Of a stretch of DNA of 64,000 nucleotides, positions 1 through 8,972 are shown one piece after another. The position numbers and the translations under genes were made by a program. A model generated the notes under the pieces. That model was not told where the DNA came from, searched no databases, and saw only the letters and a list, made by a program, of their open reading frames with translations. The DNA comes from Holdemanella sp. MSK.7.32 (GTDB taxonomy: Bacteria > Bacillota_I > Bacilli_A > Erysipelotrichales > Erysipelotrichaceae), in NCBI RefSeq assembly GCF_024460475.1, contig NZ_JANFYN010000005.1:19048-83047 (forward strand). The letters run 5' to 3'. Position 1 is the first letter of the stretch; each line of letters opens with the position of its first letter.

Positions 1-1858
1 TAATTCTTTGCTTCATATAGTCTCTTAGATTTTTATCTGTACAATACACATAACAACCTTTCATGCCACGTGTCATTAATGTTCTATATGTATTTTTTAT
101 AATTTCATCCGCTCTATTTAAAGCTTCTTCTTTATTTTCTTTATATAATTTTTTTAAGCCCTTTATAGACTGATCTGTTGATGCTCTTTTTGTAAAGTCA
201 GTAATAATCTTCCCGTTTTCATAACGCATATCATCACCAATAATCACACCAACATAATCAAACTCCAACCCTTGTGTAGTATGAATACATCCTGCTTCAT
301 GAACTGAATTTTCACTTATCGCAAAAGCTTGACCATTTTCCAAATTCCAACTAATACTAAAATCACCAATCTTAATATCATGATAAGTTGTATCTTTTCT
401 GTATTTTGAAGGCCATTGCCAACAATAGCCAGCTAATAGTCTTGATTTATTATTTACCTTATTCTTTTCAATAACTAAATCCAAAACTTCTTGAGGATCA
501 TCTAATATTCTTATATCATAATCCATTCCTTCTAAATTAAAATTAGCGGTTTCTCTAATTTGTAAAACATCATCAATCCATGCTAAATAGCCATTAGAAC
601 CATTACATCTAAACTGTGATAACAACTTCATTTCATAAACTTCTGAATTTTCTTCATTGGCCCATTTCTTTATCTCATCAACAGAACCAATATCCTTCAT
701 GGTCACACGTTGACTTTCATCAATAAAGAATACTGAGCACAAAGACGAGTGAATTATCTCTTTAATCTGATTTTCACCTAAATTAGAAAACATACCTGAT
801 TTTTCATTTAATCTGTGTGCTTCATCTACCAACAACGTATTAATGGCATTATTTCCTACGTCAGTAAAAGAACCAGATCCTTTAAACATGTTATCTACAC
901 TACTTTTTCGAATGGTCCCCTTTAATTTTGATGCATATACCTGTCTAGGAGCACTATTTTTTGATACGTATTGTACAAATTGGTCTCTTTGAGTTAATTC
1001 AGACAATAACCGAATCGCAATAACACTCTTACCTGTACCAGGACCGCCTTCACAAATTATAGTTCGTTTCTTTTTATCTTTTTGGCATTGCTCAGTAAGC
1101 TGAATTACTTCTTCGTAAACAACTCTTTGTTCATCAATCATAATGAATTCAGGATTTCCCTTAATCATTGAAGCAATCGCATTCTGTAAACTTTTTGATG
1201 GCTTGATTTTTCCATGATCAATTAAATAAAGAATTTCTTTATTATCACCATACTTAACAGTTTTTTTTATAAACTCTCTTAAATCAAAAACTTGACCTCT
1301 AGTAAATGCAGGTGCTTCTGAAGTAAATTCTAAATACTGGTCATCATCTAAAGGATCGTTATCTTTTCTAACATAATTGTGAAGGTACGAGCATGGTGAT
1401 AGTACAATATCATCCTTTTGAACCGAAGTATTATAGTCTGATATTAACTGTGCATATGACCAAGCCTGATATGAAGGATGAACCACATTTCTATTCGCAT
1501 GACCTGTAAAAGTATTAACTAAAGCAGTATTATCAACCTTTTCAAGTTTTTGCCACTGCTTTAATTCAATAATAACCATACCTGGCTTATTCTGTTCGTC
1601 ATACCCTGAAATCATAAAGTCAACACGCTTGGCAGTTTGAGGAATATTGTACTCAATCGCGACACCAGCATTTTCAGGAATAGTATCATCATTTAGTACT
1701 TTATACATATATTCCATTGAATTCATCCACGATTCAAATTCACTGTGAGGTGTATGCCTACCCATTTTTTCTAGTATTGTACTCTCAATCTCTTCTGCAA
1801 TGGTATCCATCTCAACACTATTTAAAAAATCCTTTTTTAATCCTTCATAAACTAACAT
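1..1858 (-). CDS. DUF2075 / Schlafen group 3-like DNA/RNA helicase, C-terminus beyond window
   Basis: I read this frame directly from the minus strand; it starts at ATG 1858 and runs off the left edge, so about 619 residues are visible. After a roughly 230-residue N-terminal region (which includes VDFMISGYDE and VIIELKQW, reminiscent of a PD-(D/E)XK fold) comes a Walker A motif, GGPGTGKS, near residue 280. It is followed by a Walker B-like LLVDEAHRL and a second acidic motif VFFIDESQ, then TTQGLEFDYVGV and TYRTLMTRGMKG, typical of the C-terminal half of SF1-like DUF2075 proteins. Such proteins are predicted ATP-dependent nucleic-acid helicases often found in defence or mobile regions; the true role is unknown. 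The next gene downstream lies outside the window. Confidence 0.75.
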   Translation of the reverse strand, partial: MLVYEGLKKDFLNSVEMDTIAEEIESTILEKMGRHTPHSEFESWMNSMEYMYKVLNDDTIPENAGVAIEYNIPQTAKRVDFMISGYDEQNKPGMVIIELKQWQKLEKVDNTALVNTFTGHANRNVVHPSYQAWSYAQLISDYNTSVQKDDIVLSPCSYLHNYVRKDNDPLDDDQYLEFTSEAPAFTRGQVFDLREFIKKTVKYGDNKEILYLIDHGKIKPSKSLQNAIASMIKGNPEFIMIDEQRVVYEEVIQLTEQCQKDKKKRTIICEGGPGTGKSVIAIRLLSELTQRDQFVQYVSKNSAPRQVYASKLKGTIRKSSVDNMFKGSGSFTDVGNNAINTLLVDEAHRLNEKSGMFSNLGENQIKEIIHSSLCSVFFIDESQRVTMKDIGSVDEIKKWANEENSEVYEMKLLSQFRCNGSNGYLAWIDDVLQIRETANFNLEGMDYDIRILDDPQEVLDLVIEKNKVNNKSRLLAGYCWQWPSKYRKDTTYHDIKIGDFSISWNLENGQAFAISENSVHEAGCIHTTQGLEFDYVGVIIGDDMRYENGKIITDFTKRASTDQSIKGLKKLYKENKEEALNRADEIIKNTYRTLMTRGMKGCYVYCTDKNLRDYMKQRI

Positions 1859-1940
1859 AAAAACAACCCTTTTCTGATACTTGAATAAATTATACACCCA
1901 TTTAGTTACTATGTAATCTAACCAACTAAAAAGTAACAGA

Positions 1941-3101
1941 TTATGTGTACTTTAATGCCTCATGATACTCTTCTACACTACTATAGTCACAAGGATCAAC
2001 ATTTTTATGTTCATTATTTGGATCAAATTTATTCTTCCAAGCCTTTCTTAAATTGATCTGATGCTTATACTGAATAAGATTATCATAATTCGATGCATCA
2101 ATTTTAGAATACTTGCCTTCTGCATCACATTCTTTGATCCAATTCAGTCGATCATGAAGTTCAACCAAATAATCATCAATCGTAGTGAATTTATTAAACT
2201 TAAAACCATTGAATTGATGTTTGGGATCATATGTCTCTTGCCAATCTAGTACTAGTGCATTTCTGTAATCTTCTTCATGATCATAATCCGATACATCAAC
2301 ATTTGTTTTAAAGCTTGGATCATACTTATCTTGCCAACAAGACCTTAACGCATCTAAATACCCTTCTTCATACTCATAATCACTTGGATCTAGCTTATAT
2401 GCATTATTCTTATCATACTTATTCATCCAATTGTTCTTATTATCAATTGCTTTACCATAAGCATCCTCATGTATGTAATTACTTGGATCTATGGAACTAA
2501 ATTCATTAAAATAATCATACTTTTGCTTCCATAACTTTCTTAATTCATCCACATATTCTTCTTCATCATCAAATTGACTTGGATCTATATTATATTCATC
2601 ATTTGAATCATGCTCGTCCTTCCACTCTCGACACTCATCTATTCGATCCGTATACTCATTTACATCATCAATTAATTCTAAATCAATATATTCAAACTCA
2701 TCATAAGGATCATACTCTTTTTTCCATGCCCTTTTTAAAGCCTTAACATAATGTTCTTCATACTCAAAATCACATGGATTCACATCAAACTCACTATCAC
2801 AATCCCATTCATCACGCCACTCCAATCTTGTTCTATACACATCGACATCATAAGCATAATCCTCATAATTTGAATATTTAGATACATCTACATACCCTTC
2901 AAGTTCATATTCAGGATCCTCATATTCTTGCCACTTCTCTTTTAGTACATTTACATATTCTTTACAAGTTGAATAATCATATTGATTTACATTAAACTGA
3001 TTCTTAGAATTATATTTCTCAGCCCATCCATCCTGCCGCAACATTTTACCAATCGCAAACCCCAATATTCTTTTTCTACTAATCATAATCCTAAATTCCA
3101 T
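1941..3101 (-). CDS. Acidic Tyr/Trp/Asp-rich tandem-repeat protein
   Basis: A 386-residue protein made almost entirely of degenerate repeats. Each unit reads roughly W-x2-x-Y/H-D-x-x-x-x-(Y/F)-x-(I/V)-D-(P/V)-(S/C)-x-(Y/F)-x-x-E-x-x-Y-x-x-A-L. Unit tryptophans fall at 26, 57, 95, 126, 160, 191, 225, 256, 287, 321 and 355, so the spacing is 31 or 34 residues (once 38). The first 25 residues are basic and hydrophobic (MEFRIMISRKRILGFAIGKM) but are not a convincing signal peptide. The protein is strongly acidic. Similar DPxDYExEEEYxEAL repeats occur in uncharacterised Firmicute proteins, as far as I recall; no function is known. It lies between the DUF2075 gene and a coiled-coil gene on the same strand. 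Confidence 0.7.
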   Translation of the reverse strand: MEFRIMISRKRILGFAIGKMLRQDGWAEKYNSKNQFNVNQYDYSTCKEYVNVLKEKWQEYEDPEYELEGYVDVSKYSNYEDYAYDVDVYRTRLEWRDEWDCDSEFDVNPCDFEYEEHYVKALKRAWKKEYDPYDEFEYIDLELIDDVNEYTDRIDECREWKDEHDSNDEYNIDPSQFDDEEEYVDELRKLWKQKYDYFNEFSSIDPSNYIHEDAYGKAIDNKNNWMNKYDKNNAYKLDPSDYEYEEGYLDALRSCWQDKYDPSFKTNVDVSDYDHEEDYRNALVLDWQETYDPKHQFNGFKFNKFTTIDDYLVELHDRLNWIKECDAEGKYSKIDASNYDNLIQYKHQINLRKAWKNKFDPNNEHKNVDPCDYSSVEEYHEALKYT

Positions 3102-3114
3102 TTATTCAATTATA

Positions 3115-3143
3115 CACAAAAAAGCCGCCATATTATAGGCGAC
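3115..3143 (-). terminator. Rho-independent terminator
   Basis: Read on the minus strand: GTCGCC, an 8-base AT loop, GGCGGC, then a T run. The stem is 6 bp with one G-T wobble. It ends the coiled-coil gene at 3203. Confidence 0.75.
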
Positions 3144-3202
3144 TCAATTATCAACTTCATTTTGTACTTAAAAACATCATTTGTTTTAATTCTAGAAAAC
3201 GA

Positions 3203-3547
3203 CTATTTCAATAACTCCATAATTTCATCTTCACTCTTCGACAATGACTTAGAAATAAGCTCTAAACTCATCCCATTTGCAAGCATCGCTTTAATCCCTT
3301 GTTTCATTACTTGGTTCATCTGCTCAATTTGTCTATTTGCATCTTCAATCTGTTTATTGGCTTCTTGTAATTTTCGAGTTTCTTCTTTTAGTCTTTGAAT
3401 CTCTTCAAGTTCAAGTTGTCGTTCCATTCGCTCTTCATTTTCATGCAGTTTTTGAAAATCTTCTATTATTTTCTTCCAATAATCATCCGATCTTGTTTCT
3501 ACATGCTTCTCTAACATTTGATTCACCCCATCCCTCTCTATCATCAT
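3203..3547 (-). CDS. Coiled-coil protein, unknown function
   Basis: A 114-residue protein. Residues about 30-85 form a Glu/Lys/Gln-rich heptad coiled coil (ELEEIQRLKEETRKLQEANK), followed by a short tail, MLANGMSLELISKSLSKS, ending in EIMELLK. That tail resembles the C-terminal 'ELISKITGLSxEEI' ending of Rpn/PD-(D/E)XK-type transposase-associated proteins, so this could be a stand-alone or degraded end of such a gene. No catalytic domain is present. The start is uncertain: ATG 3547 or the adjacent ATG 3544. A terminator follows at 3115-3143. Confidence 0.55.
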   Translation of the reverse strand: MMIERDGVNQMLEKHVETRSDDYWKKIIEDFQKLHENEERMERQLELEEIQRLKEETRKLQEANKQIEDANRQIEQMNQVMKQGIKAMLANGMSLELISKSLSKSEDEIMELLK

Positions 3548-3717
3548 CTTTATTTTACTATCACTTTGTTAAATCATCGTTTCCTGTTCATTAATGTCTT
3601 CAAGCGGTTTTTTTAAATCTATTTTCGGCATTTCTATTGTACGTTACTCCATACGATCCTGACTTACTTCTACAAAAGATAAACCTTCTTCATTCCTTAA
3701 TGTGAATGAGATATACT

Positions 3718-6495
3718 CTAGCTTTTGTGTTTGTTTATAATATCCGTTAATACCACAAACAAATCTTCAATATTGATAGGCTTTGCGATATGACCATCCA
3801 TACCAGCATCTATCGCTTTTTTCTTGTCTTCATCAAACGCATTGGCTGTTATTGCTACTATAGGTATGCATGCTTTTGCCTTGTCTTGTAAGTTTCTAAT
3901 TTCACACGTAGCTTTATATCCATCCATTTTAGGCATTTGAATATCCATTAAAATGACATCATATGTACCAACCGGATTTTCTATGACCTTATTCACACAT
4001 TCAATACCATTCTTCACACGATCAACAAAAAGTCCTGCACGCTCTAATATGGTTTGTGCAATCTCTGCATTTAAATCATTATCCTCAGCCAAAAGAATAT
4101 GTTTACCATTAAAAATTGCATTATCAACTTCACAATTCTCTTCTTGTTTATTCAGATAATATTTTTCATCCGCAATTTTATATTTCAACGTGACAATAAA
4201 CGTACTACCCTTGCCAAGAACACTCTTCACATCAATCGTACCACCAAGAAGATCCACATATTTTTTAACAATGGCCATACCAAGACCTGTACCACTAATT
4301 TTACTGGATGTCATTCTTTCTCTTGAAAAAGATTCAAAAATCTTATCCAAATACTCCTGACTCATACCAATACCTGTATCCGTAATACTTGTACGAACAA
4401 TCATATATCCAGGCTCATCACATAAAAGCTCATCTACATTAACATCAACAGAACCATTCGAAGGTGTATATTTAACGGCATTACTTAAAATATTCACAAA
4501 AATTTCTTCAACCTTTGTCACATCGGCCATGACATGTTTATGCTCAACATTAAACGTGTACCTCACATGAATATTCTTTTTCTTCGCCTCATCCTCAAAC
4601 ATTTCAAACAATCTTTGTCTTATATCCTCAATATTCGCATAGTTTTCATCCAATTCCATATGACCACTTTCTATGCGAGCCATATCTAAAACGTTATTAA
4701 TAATTGATAAAAGAATATTCCCCGCCTTTTGAAGTTTATTTAAATGCTCTACAACCTTAGACAAATCATTATCTTTCAACTCATTCTTCATAAGTTCAGA
4801 ATAGCCCAAAATCGCATTCATAGGCGTACGAATATCATGTGACACATTATGCAGAAATTGCGTTTTGGCAAGATTTGCCTCCTTAGCACTCGCCTCTGCT
4901 CGTCTTGCCTTTCTTAAAAGTAGAAGAATTACAATAATAATACTAAAGCCTAAAATAAGAACAACAGCCAAATGATCTTTTAAAAAACCATAAAAAGTCG
5001 TTTTATAAGCCGTACTATCATACATTGCAATCGCACTTGTCAACATATCCGAAGGCATAGCCTTTATCGTCTTATTCAATATGGATAATAGTGTTGCCTG
5101 CCCATCTTTAACCCCAAAACAAGCCTCCATTGTCTTTGTCAAAGAAATAATTTTAAAATTCTTATTACCATCAAATTTCAATACCTGACTCGATCCCTTG
5201 ATAAAACAATCTACTTTACCATGTACAACCATATTCGCAGCTTCGTTGATTGTATCACAATCGACGAGTTTCCATTGTGGATAATAATACGCAATATGTT
5301 GTTTTAAAGCTACCTTGTTTTTTGGTACAGCTACCACATATGAATCATTCTCATTAAAATCTTCCTTTTCCGTAACCGCCATTAAACTATACGTCCAAGC
5401 CGTATTCGAAAGTGCATACCCCTTCTTTTCGGCAACATTTGAATTTCGACTCGCATAATAAATCACATCAATCTCTTTATTCTGTAAAGCTTCAATCATT
5501 TTGTCATAATCATCAAAAGCCTGTATATCAAATTTTAAAGTATGATTTCCCAAACAATCTTTGGCATACGAAATATATTCAGACAGTGTACCACGAATCT
5601 CTCCACTCTTTTTGTCCATTGAAAACACAATAGGATCATTATTTAAAAAACCAATTCGAATACCACCATGCTCTTCTAACCATGACTTTTCATTTCCTGT
5701 AAGAAACTGCGTATAATCCAAAGTAAAATATTTTTTATACAAATCCGCCTTGTAAAAAGGACTATCACTATCCAACTGGCGCATCGCATAATCCAATTCT
5801 TGTTTAATATCACTACGCTCTTTATTGATCGCAAAATATATATCAGACTTTCCAATTGTAGTTACACTAGAAATCCCTCTTTCAGACCAAATTGACTCTT
5901 CTAAAGACACAAAACAATCAATCTCATTATTCTCTAATTTCTTTTTAACATCCTCATTACCACTTACATTCACATGCTCAGTATGAATACCATACTTATT
6001 CTCCCATTCTGTAAGCATATATTCAGGCTTAGCACCTTTAAGTACACCAATACGCTTACCATCCAAAGACTTAAAATCCGAAGACACAATATCCGTATCC
6101 GATAAATTTGCATACAAAACATAATTTTCTTCACCCATCGTTTCCTCAGAATAAAGCATTTCTATAGCACGATCATCCGTATACGAAATATCACCCATGA
6201 TATCAATCTCACCATTTTCAAGCTTATCAAAACAGTTTGACCAATCACACTTCACATACTCAAATTTCCAACCCGTATACCCAGCCAAAGCCTGCATTAA
6301 CTCATAACCATAACCACGCCTAACACCATGATCATCCACATAATTAAATGTATCTTCAAAAGATCCCACACGAATTGTCTTCTGTGTCTCATCCGCAAAA
6401 CAAGGCATACACAGCGTGAATACCATAAATATACTTATACATACTGCCCCAAACCTTTTCATTATTTTATTCATAAGTTTCTCCATAACCAACAT
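3718..6495 (-). CDS. Hybrid sensor histidine kinase with two extracellular solute-binding domains
   Basis: A 925-residue membrane kinase of BvgS/EvgS-like design. A signal peptide or anchor occupies residues 1-34. It is followed by two family-3 solute-binding (SBP_bac_3) domains at about 40-260 and 275-495, and a membrane segment at about 508-528. The HisKA domain carries the phospho-acceptor His553 (VSHDIRTP). The ATPase domain has an N-box near 665-673, DTGIGM (706-711) and GTGLGM (735-740). A C-terminal receiver has phospho-acceptor Asp851 (LMDIQMPKMDG) and Lys905. No Hpt domain and no separate response regulator is visible in the window, so the output partner is unknown. The binding domains suggest sensing of an amino acid or similar small solute. 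The start could also be an internal ATG at residue 4 or 8. Confidence 0.9.
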   Translation of the reverse strand: MLVMEKLMNKIMKRFGAVCISIFMVFTLCMPCFADETQKTIRVGSFEDTFNYVDDHGVRRGYGYELMQALAGYTGWKFEYVKCDWSNCFDKLENGEIDIMGDISYTDDRAIEMLYSEETMGEENYVLYANLSDTDIVSSDFKSLDGKRIGVLKGAKPEYMLTEWENKYGIHTEHVNVSGNEDVKKKLENNEIDCFVSLEESIWSERGISSVTTIGKSDIYFAINKERSDIKQELDYAMRQLDSDSPFYKADLYKKYFTLDYTQFLTGNEKSWLEEHGGIRIGFLNNDPIVFSMDKKSGEIRGTLSEYISYAKDCLGNHTLKFDIQAFDDYDKMIEALQNKEIDVIYYASRNSNVAEKKGYALSNTAWTYSLMAVTEKEDFNENDSYVVAVPKNKVALKQHIAYYYPQWKLVDCDTINEAANMVVHGKVDCFIKGSSQVLKFDGNKNFKIISLTKTMEACFGVKDGQATLLSILNKTIKAMPSDMLTSAIAMYDSTAYKTTFYGFLKDHLAVVLILGFSIIIVILLLLRKARRAEASAKEANLAKTQFLHNVSHDIRTPMNAILGYSELMKNELKDNDLSKVVEHLNKLQKAGNILLSIINNVLDMARIESGHMELDENYANIEDIRQRLFEMFEDEAKKKNIHVRYTFNVEHKHVMADVTKVEEIFVNILSNAVKYTPSNGSVDVNVDELLCDEPGYMIVRTSITDTGIGMSQEYLDKIFESFSRERMTSSKISGTGLGMAIVKKYVDLLGGTIDVKSVLGKGSTFIVTLKYKIADEKYYLNKQEENCEVDNAIFNGKHILLAEDNDLNAEIAQTILERAGLFVDRVKNGIECVNKVIENPVGTYDVILMDIQMPKMDGYKATCEIRNLQDKAKACIPIVAITANAFDEDKKKAIDAGMDGHIAKPINIEDLFVVLTDIINKHKS

Positions 6496-6601
6496 AGCCC
6501 TAATCTATGTTAAAATTATATATTATTTCACAAATTTCAGTCAATAAAACGCAGAATGTTTTTCAAAAAAACTAACCATTCAGTTCAATTCCACCACCAA
6601 T

Positions 6602-6629
6602 AAAAAAACTAGAATCATAAAGACTCTAG
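6602..6629 (-). terminator. Rho-independent terminator overlapping a stop codon
   Basis: On the minus strand CTAGAGTC pairs with GATTCTAG (8 bp, one wobble), followed by TTTTTTT. The TAG stop of the upstream gene (6626-6628) lies in the 5' arm. Confidence 0.8.
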
Positions 6630-6877
6630 CTCTTTGTTTCTATTGGACCACTATGAAATTCTCTTTCAATATCTGGACTATATAGTTTACTCCACTCATC
6701 TTTACCAAATATTTTCTTTGCCTCACTATTTAATTTAAAAAATATAGCATTTGGCACACAACAAGAAATTTCCAAATTATACTTAAACAATTCAAGTTCT
6801 GTATCTGTTATTGTTTTCTTTAAAATCTTAATATATAAAGAAACCATCTCTTCAAAATTAAGTATTTTAGGTATCAT
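6626..6877 (-). CDS. Small protein of unknown function
   Basis: About 83 residues if translation starts at ATG 6877, which has GGAG nine bases upstream. The ATG at 6892, directly after the stop of the lipoprotein gene, is less well placed. The protein is soluble, helical and leucine-rich (MVSLYIKILKKT), with two adjacent cysteines (ISCCVPN) and no recognisable domain. It is the last gene of the run 8898-6626, behind the glycosidase and lipoprotein genes, and its stop codon sits inside the terminator hairpin. Function cannot be assigned. Confidence 0.55.
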   Translation of the reverse strand: MIPKILNFEEMVSLYIKILKKTITDTELELFKYNLEISCCVPNAIFFKLNSEAKKIFGKDEWSKLYSPDIEREFHSGPIETKS

Positions 6878-6892
6878 AATATAACACTCCAT

Positions 6893-7177
6893 TTAATCCA
6901 CTAATCTATCAGGAATTAATTCATTACCCTCATATTTAAAGACATATTGTTTGTTTAAATCTTTATTCTTTAATGAAAACCACACTTCTGTATCCGACTG
7001 TTGAGTGATTGAATCCACATAATATGCTTCATCCTCAATTTGATCATTTGCACTTTCAATCAATTCCTCATCTGAATAAGGGATTGATGTTTGAACTTCT
7101 TTAGTTTCTCTAAGTTCCGGCTGTGCTTGTGTACAACCTGTTAGTAACATTAGTAATATTAATCCTAATCTTTTCAT
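6893..7177 (-). CDS. Small putative lipoprotein
   Basis: 94 residues. A short signal sequence ends in the lipobox LTGC (Cys15), so the mature part should be lipid-anchored on the outside of the membrane. The rest is acidic with no known domain (EDEAYYVDSITQQSDTEVWF), resembling small PepSY/YpeB-like extracytoplasmic modules only loosely. It overlaps the preceding glycosidase gene by four bases (7174-7177), so the two are probably translationally coupled. The role is unknown. Confidence 0.65.
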   Translation of the reverse strand: MKRLGLILLMLLTGCTQAQPELRETKEVQTSIPYSDEELIESANDQIEDEAYYVDSITQQSDTEVWFSLKNKDLNKQYVFKYEGNELIPDRLVD

Positions 7178-8898
7178 ACAATTCTATACGTGTTCTCCTT
7201 TGTGTTGATTTCAACTGAGATGTTATTACTAAAAGTGGTCTGTTGAACATGATCATTGATGATTTTATGTTCTACCATTTCTTCATTTTTAATTTTTTGA
7301 TAAAAATCTAGAACAATATTGGCTCTAGTAATTCTGTCCTCTATGGACAAACCATCACTTCCAAAATTACCATCCACATTATCATAAGGTGCATTCCTTA
7401 CGACATATGGAATACCACCATTTAGTAATGCATACAACATGTAGTCTTCATTTTTTTGATCCATTGGCCAAGGCAAAATAAAACAATCATGATACACAAG
7501 ATTAAATAAAGGTACAGGTATACCCATCTTCTTCTCATTTTCATCTTTCATCATAAACTCATAAGGACCATAATGCGAAAATACAAGTTCTCGCATTGCC
7601 CAATCACTACACTCCTCACTTGAAGGAATGATTCCCTTTGAGATCATATATTGAAAACAAGCCCTTCTATATTCCATGCACTCTTTTCTTGTCATCAAAT
7701 GTTCTGGATTAAAACACTCATCCATTTCATTACAAGAAAAAACATCTAAATACACACAATCCAAATCAATATGCTTTAAGATTTCAGTGTAGTTTCTTTT
7801 TACATACTTCGGTGCTAGACTTGCACACAAATAATTCTGTCTTCCACCAGCCCAATTGGCATGCTCATACACACTACCATCCTCTAATTGAATAGCTTGG
7901 TTTTCATCATGCGTTTTGGCCGTATAGTAATAATCACGATACTGATCATGTAAGCCAAACAAATCATTAGACGCACTTAAACTCTGTTGAAGTCTTTTTA
8001 AACCAGCCCATCCACCAGCTTCAATACATGCCGGCAAATAATCCGGATGACAATTGTCGTAGCCAGGATCTGCCCAGCCATCCAAATGAAGATATAGTTT
8101 GTGTGAACCAAATTCATGAAGACTTTGAATCATCTCTTTTACCGAATCAAAAGAATGAATTACATCCTCTTGCCCATTATAGAATCTAGAATCCTTTTCC
8201 GTATGTGCCTTAATACCCGTATGTACAACAGCACACTGTTGAAGATCTGATATTTTATGAAGATTTACTTCTTTCTCTTTTAAACTCTTAAATAAACCGG
8301 TTTCTTTAACATACTCTCGATAAATCTTAGCAGCACGATTATAATCCATATTCGATTCAAAAGAATATCGAACAACACGCTTATATCGCATCTTACCTAG
8401 ACTTGTTAACCATACAAATTGAAGTCTTGTTCCCTTATCATCATGATCAATTGTATATTTAGAATCCCAAGGCGTTTCATTGATTGCGATATACCCTTTT
8501 CCATTATTGGTTTGACTAAGCCAAGGCATATAGGCAGCACAACTAGTAAACTGACCATCAAAGGCAATATGACTATAATCATACTCATAACGATTGGGAA
8601 TCAATAAACCTTGCATATAAGGAATGGTTGAATAACCATCCTTGTCTTCACATACAAAACTATCGGGAAAATGTACCTCTTTAATATTCTCATACACTTT
8701 AGGTATCCACTCAAAATAATAATGATTCGTACTATCTTCTTTCCAGATATATGTATCAAAATATTTATAAGTACTATAAATACCCTTACCTAAGCCTGTC
8801 ACTCTTTCTTCTGACTTGATGTAATCATCACTAAAATTTATTTTTTGATCATCTTTCGTTACATAAAACGAATCCTGATTTCGAATCCAATTTTCCAT
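7174..8898 (-). CDS. GH101/GH129-like (DUF5696-type) glycoside hydrolase, probably cytoplasmic
   Basis: About 574 residues from ATG 8898, chosen because AGAGG lies 7 bases upstream; a TTG at 8904 is the other option. There is no signal peptide. The N-terminal half looks like a beta-sandwich; the C-terminal half is TIM-barrel-like with LYLHLDGWADPGYDN near residue 270 and YLDVFSCNE near 385. The Asp of YLDVF (about 387) and the first Glu of SSEECSDW (about 430) are 43 residues apart. From memory, that matches the nucleophile to acid/base spacing of the GH129 alpha-N-acetylgalactosaminidase. An intracellular exo-glycosidase acting on mucin-type or related sugars is therefore plausible; the substrate is inference. 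Confidence 0.6.
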   Translation of the reverse strand: MENWIRNQDSFYVTKDDQKINFSDDYIKSEERVTGLGKGIYSTYKYFDTYIWKEDSTNHYYFEWIPKVYENIKEVHFPDSFVCEDKDGYSTIPYMQGLLIPNRYEYDYSHIAFDGQFTSCAAYMPWLSQTNNGKGYIAINETPWDSKYTIDHDDKGTRLQFVWLTSLGKMRYKRVVRYSFESNMDYNRAAKIYREYVKETGLFKSLKEKEVNLHKISDLQQCAVVHTGIKAHTEKDSRFYNGQEDVIHSFDSVKEMIQSLHEFGSHKLYLHLDGWADPGYDNCHPDYLPACIEAGGWAGLKRLQQSLSASNDLFGLHDQYRDYYYTAKTHDENQAIQLEDGSVYEHANWAGGRQNYLCASLAPKYVKRNYTEILKHIDLDCVYLDVFSCNEMDECFNPEHLMTRKECMEYRRACFQYMISKGIIPSSEECSDWAMRELVFSHYGPYEFMMKDENEKKMGIPVPLFNLVYHDCFILPWPMDQKNEDYMLYALLNGGIPYVVRNAPYDNVDGNFGSDGLSIEDRITRANIVLDFYQKIKNEEMVEHKIINDHVQQTTFSNNISVEINTKENTYRIV

Positions 8899-8972
8899 AC
8901 GCAAATACCTCTTGTCTTAGTCATTATACCATATATGATATGTTAGAATAGTATAAGAAAGTTGGTGCAACT

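Noticed and set aside
1941..3101. CRISPR array or DNA satellite
   Set aside because: The repeat is at protein level; DNA copies are too divergent and there are no spacers.
3548..3717. Possible gene relics (MPKIDLKKPLED and LRNEEGLSFVEVS)
   Set aside because: Very short frames with stops and no recognisable family; too weak to call a pseudogene.
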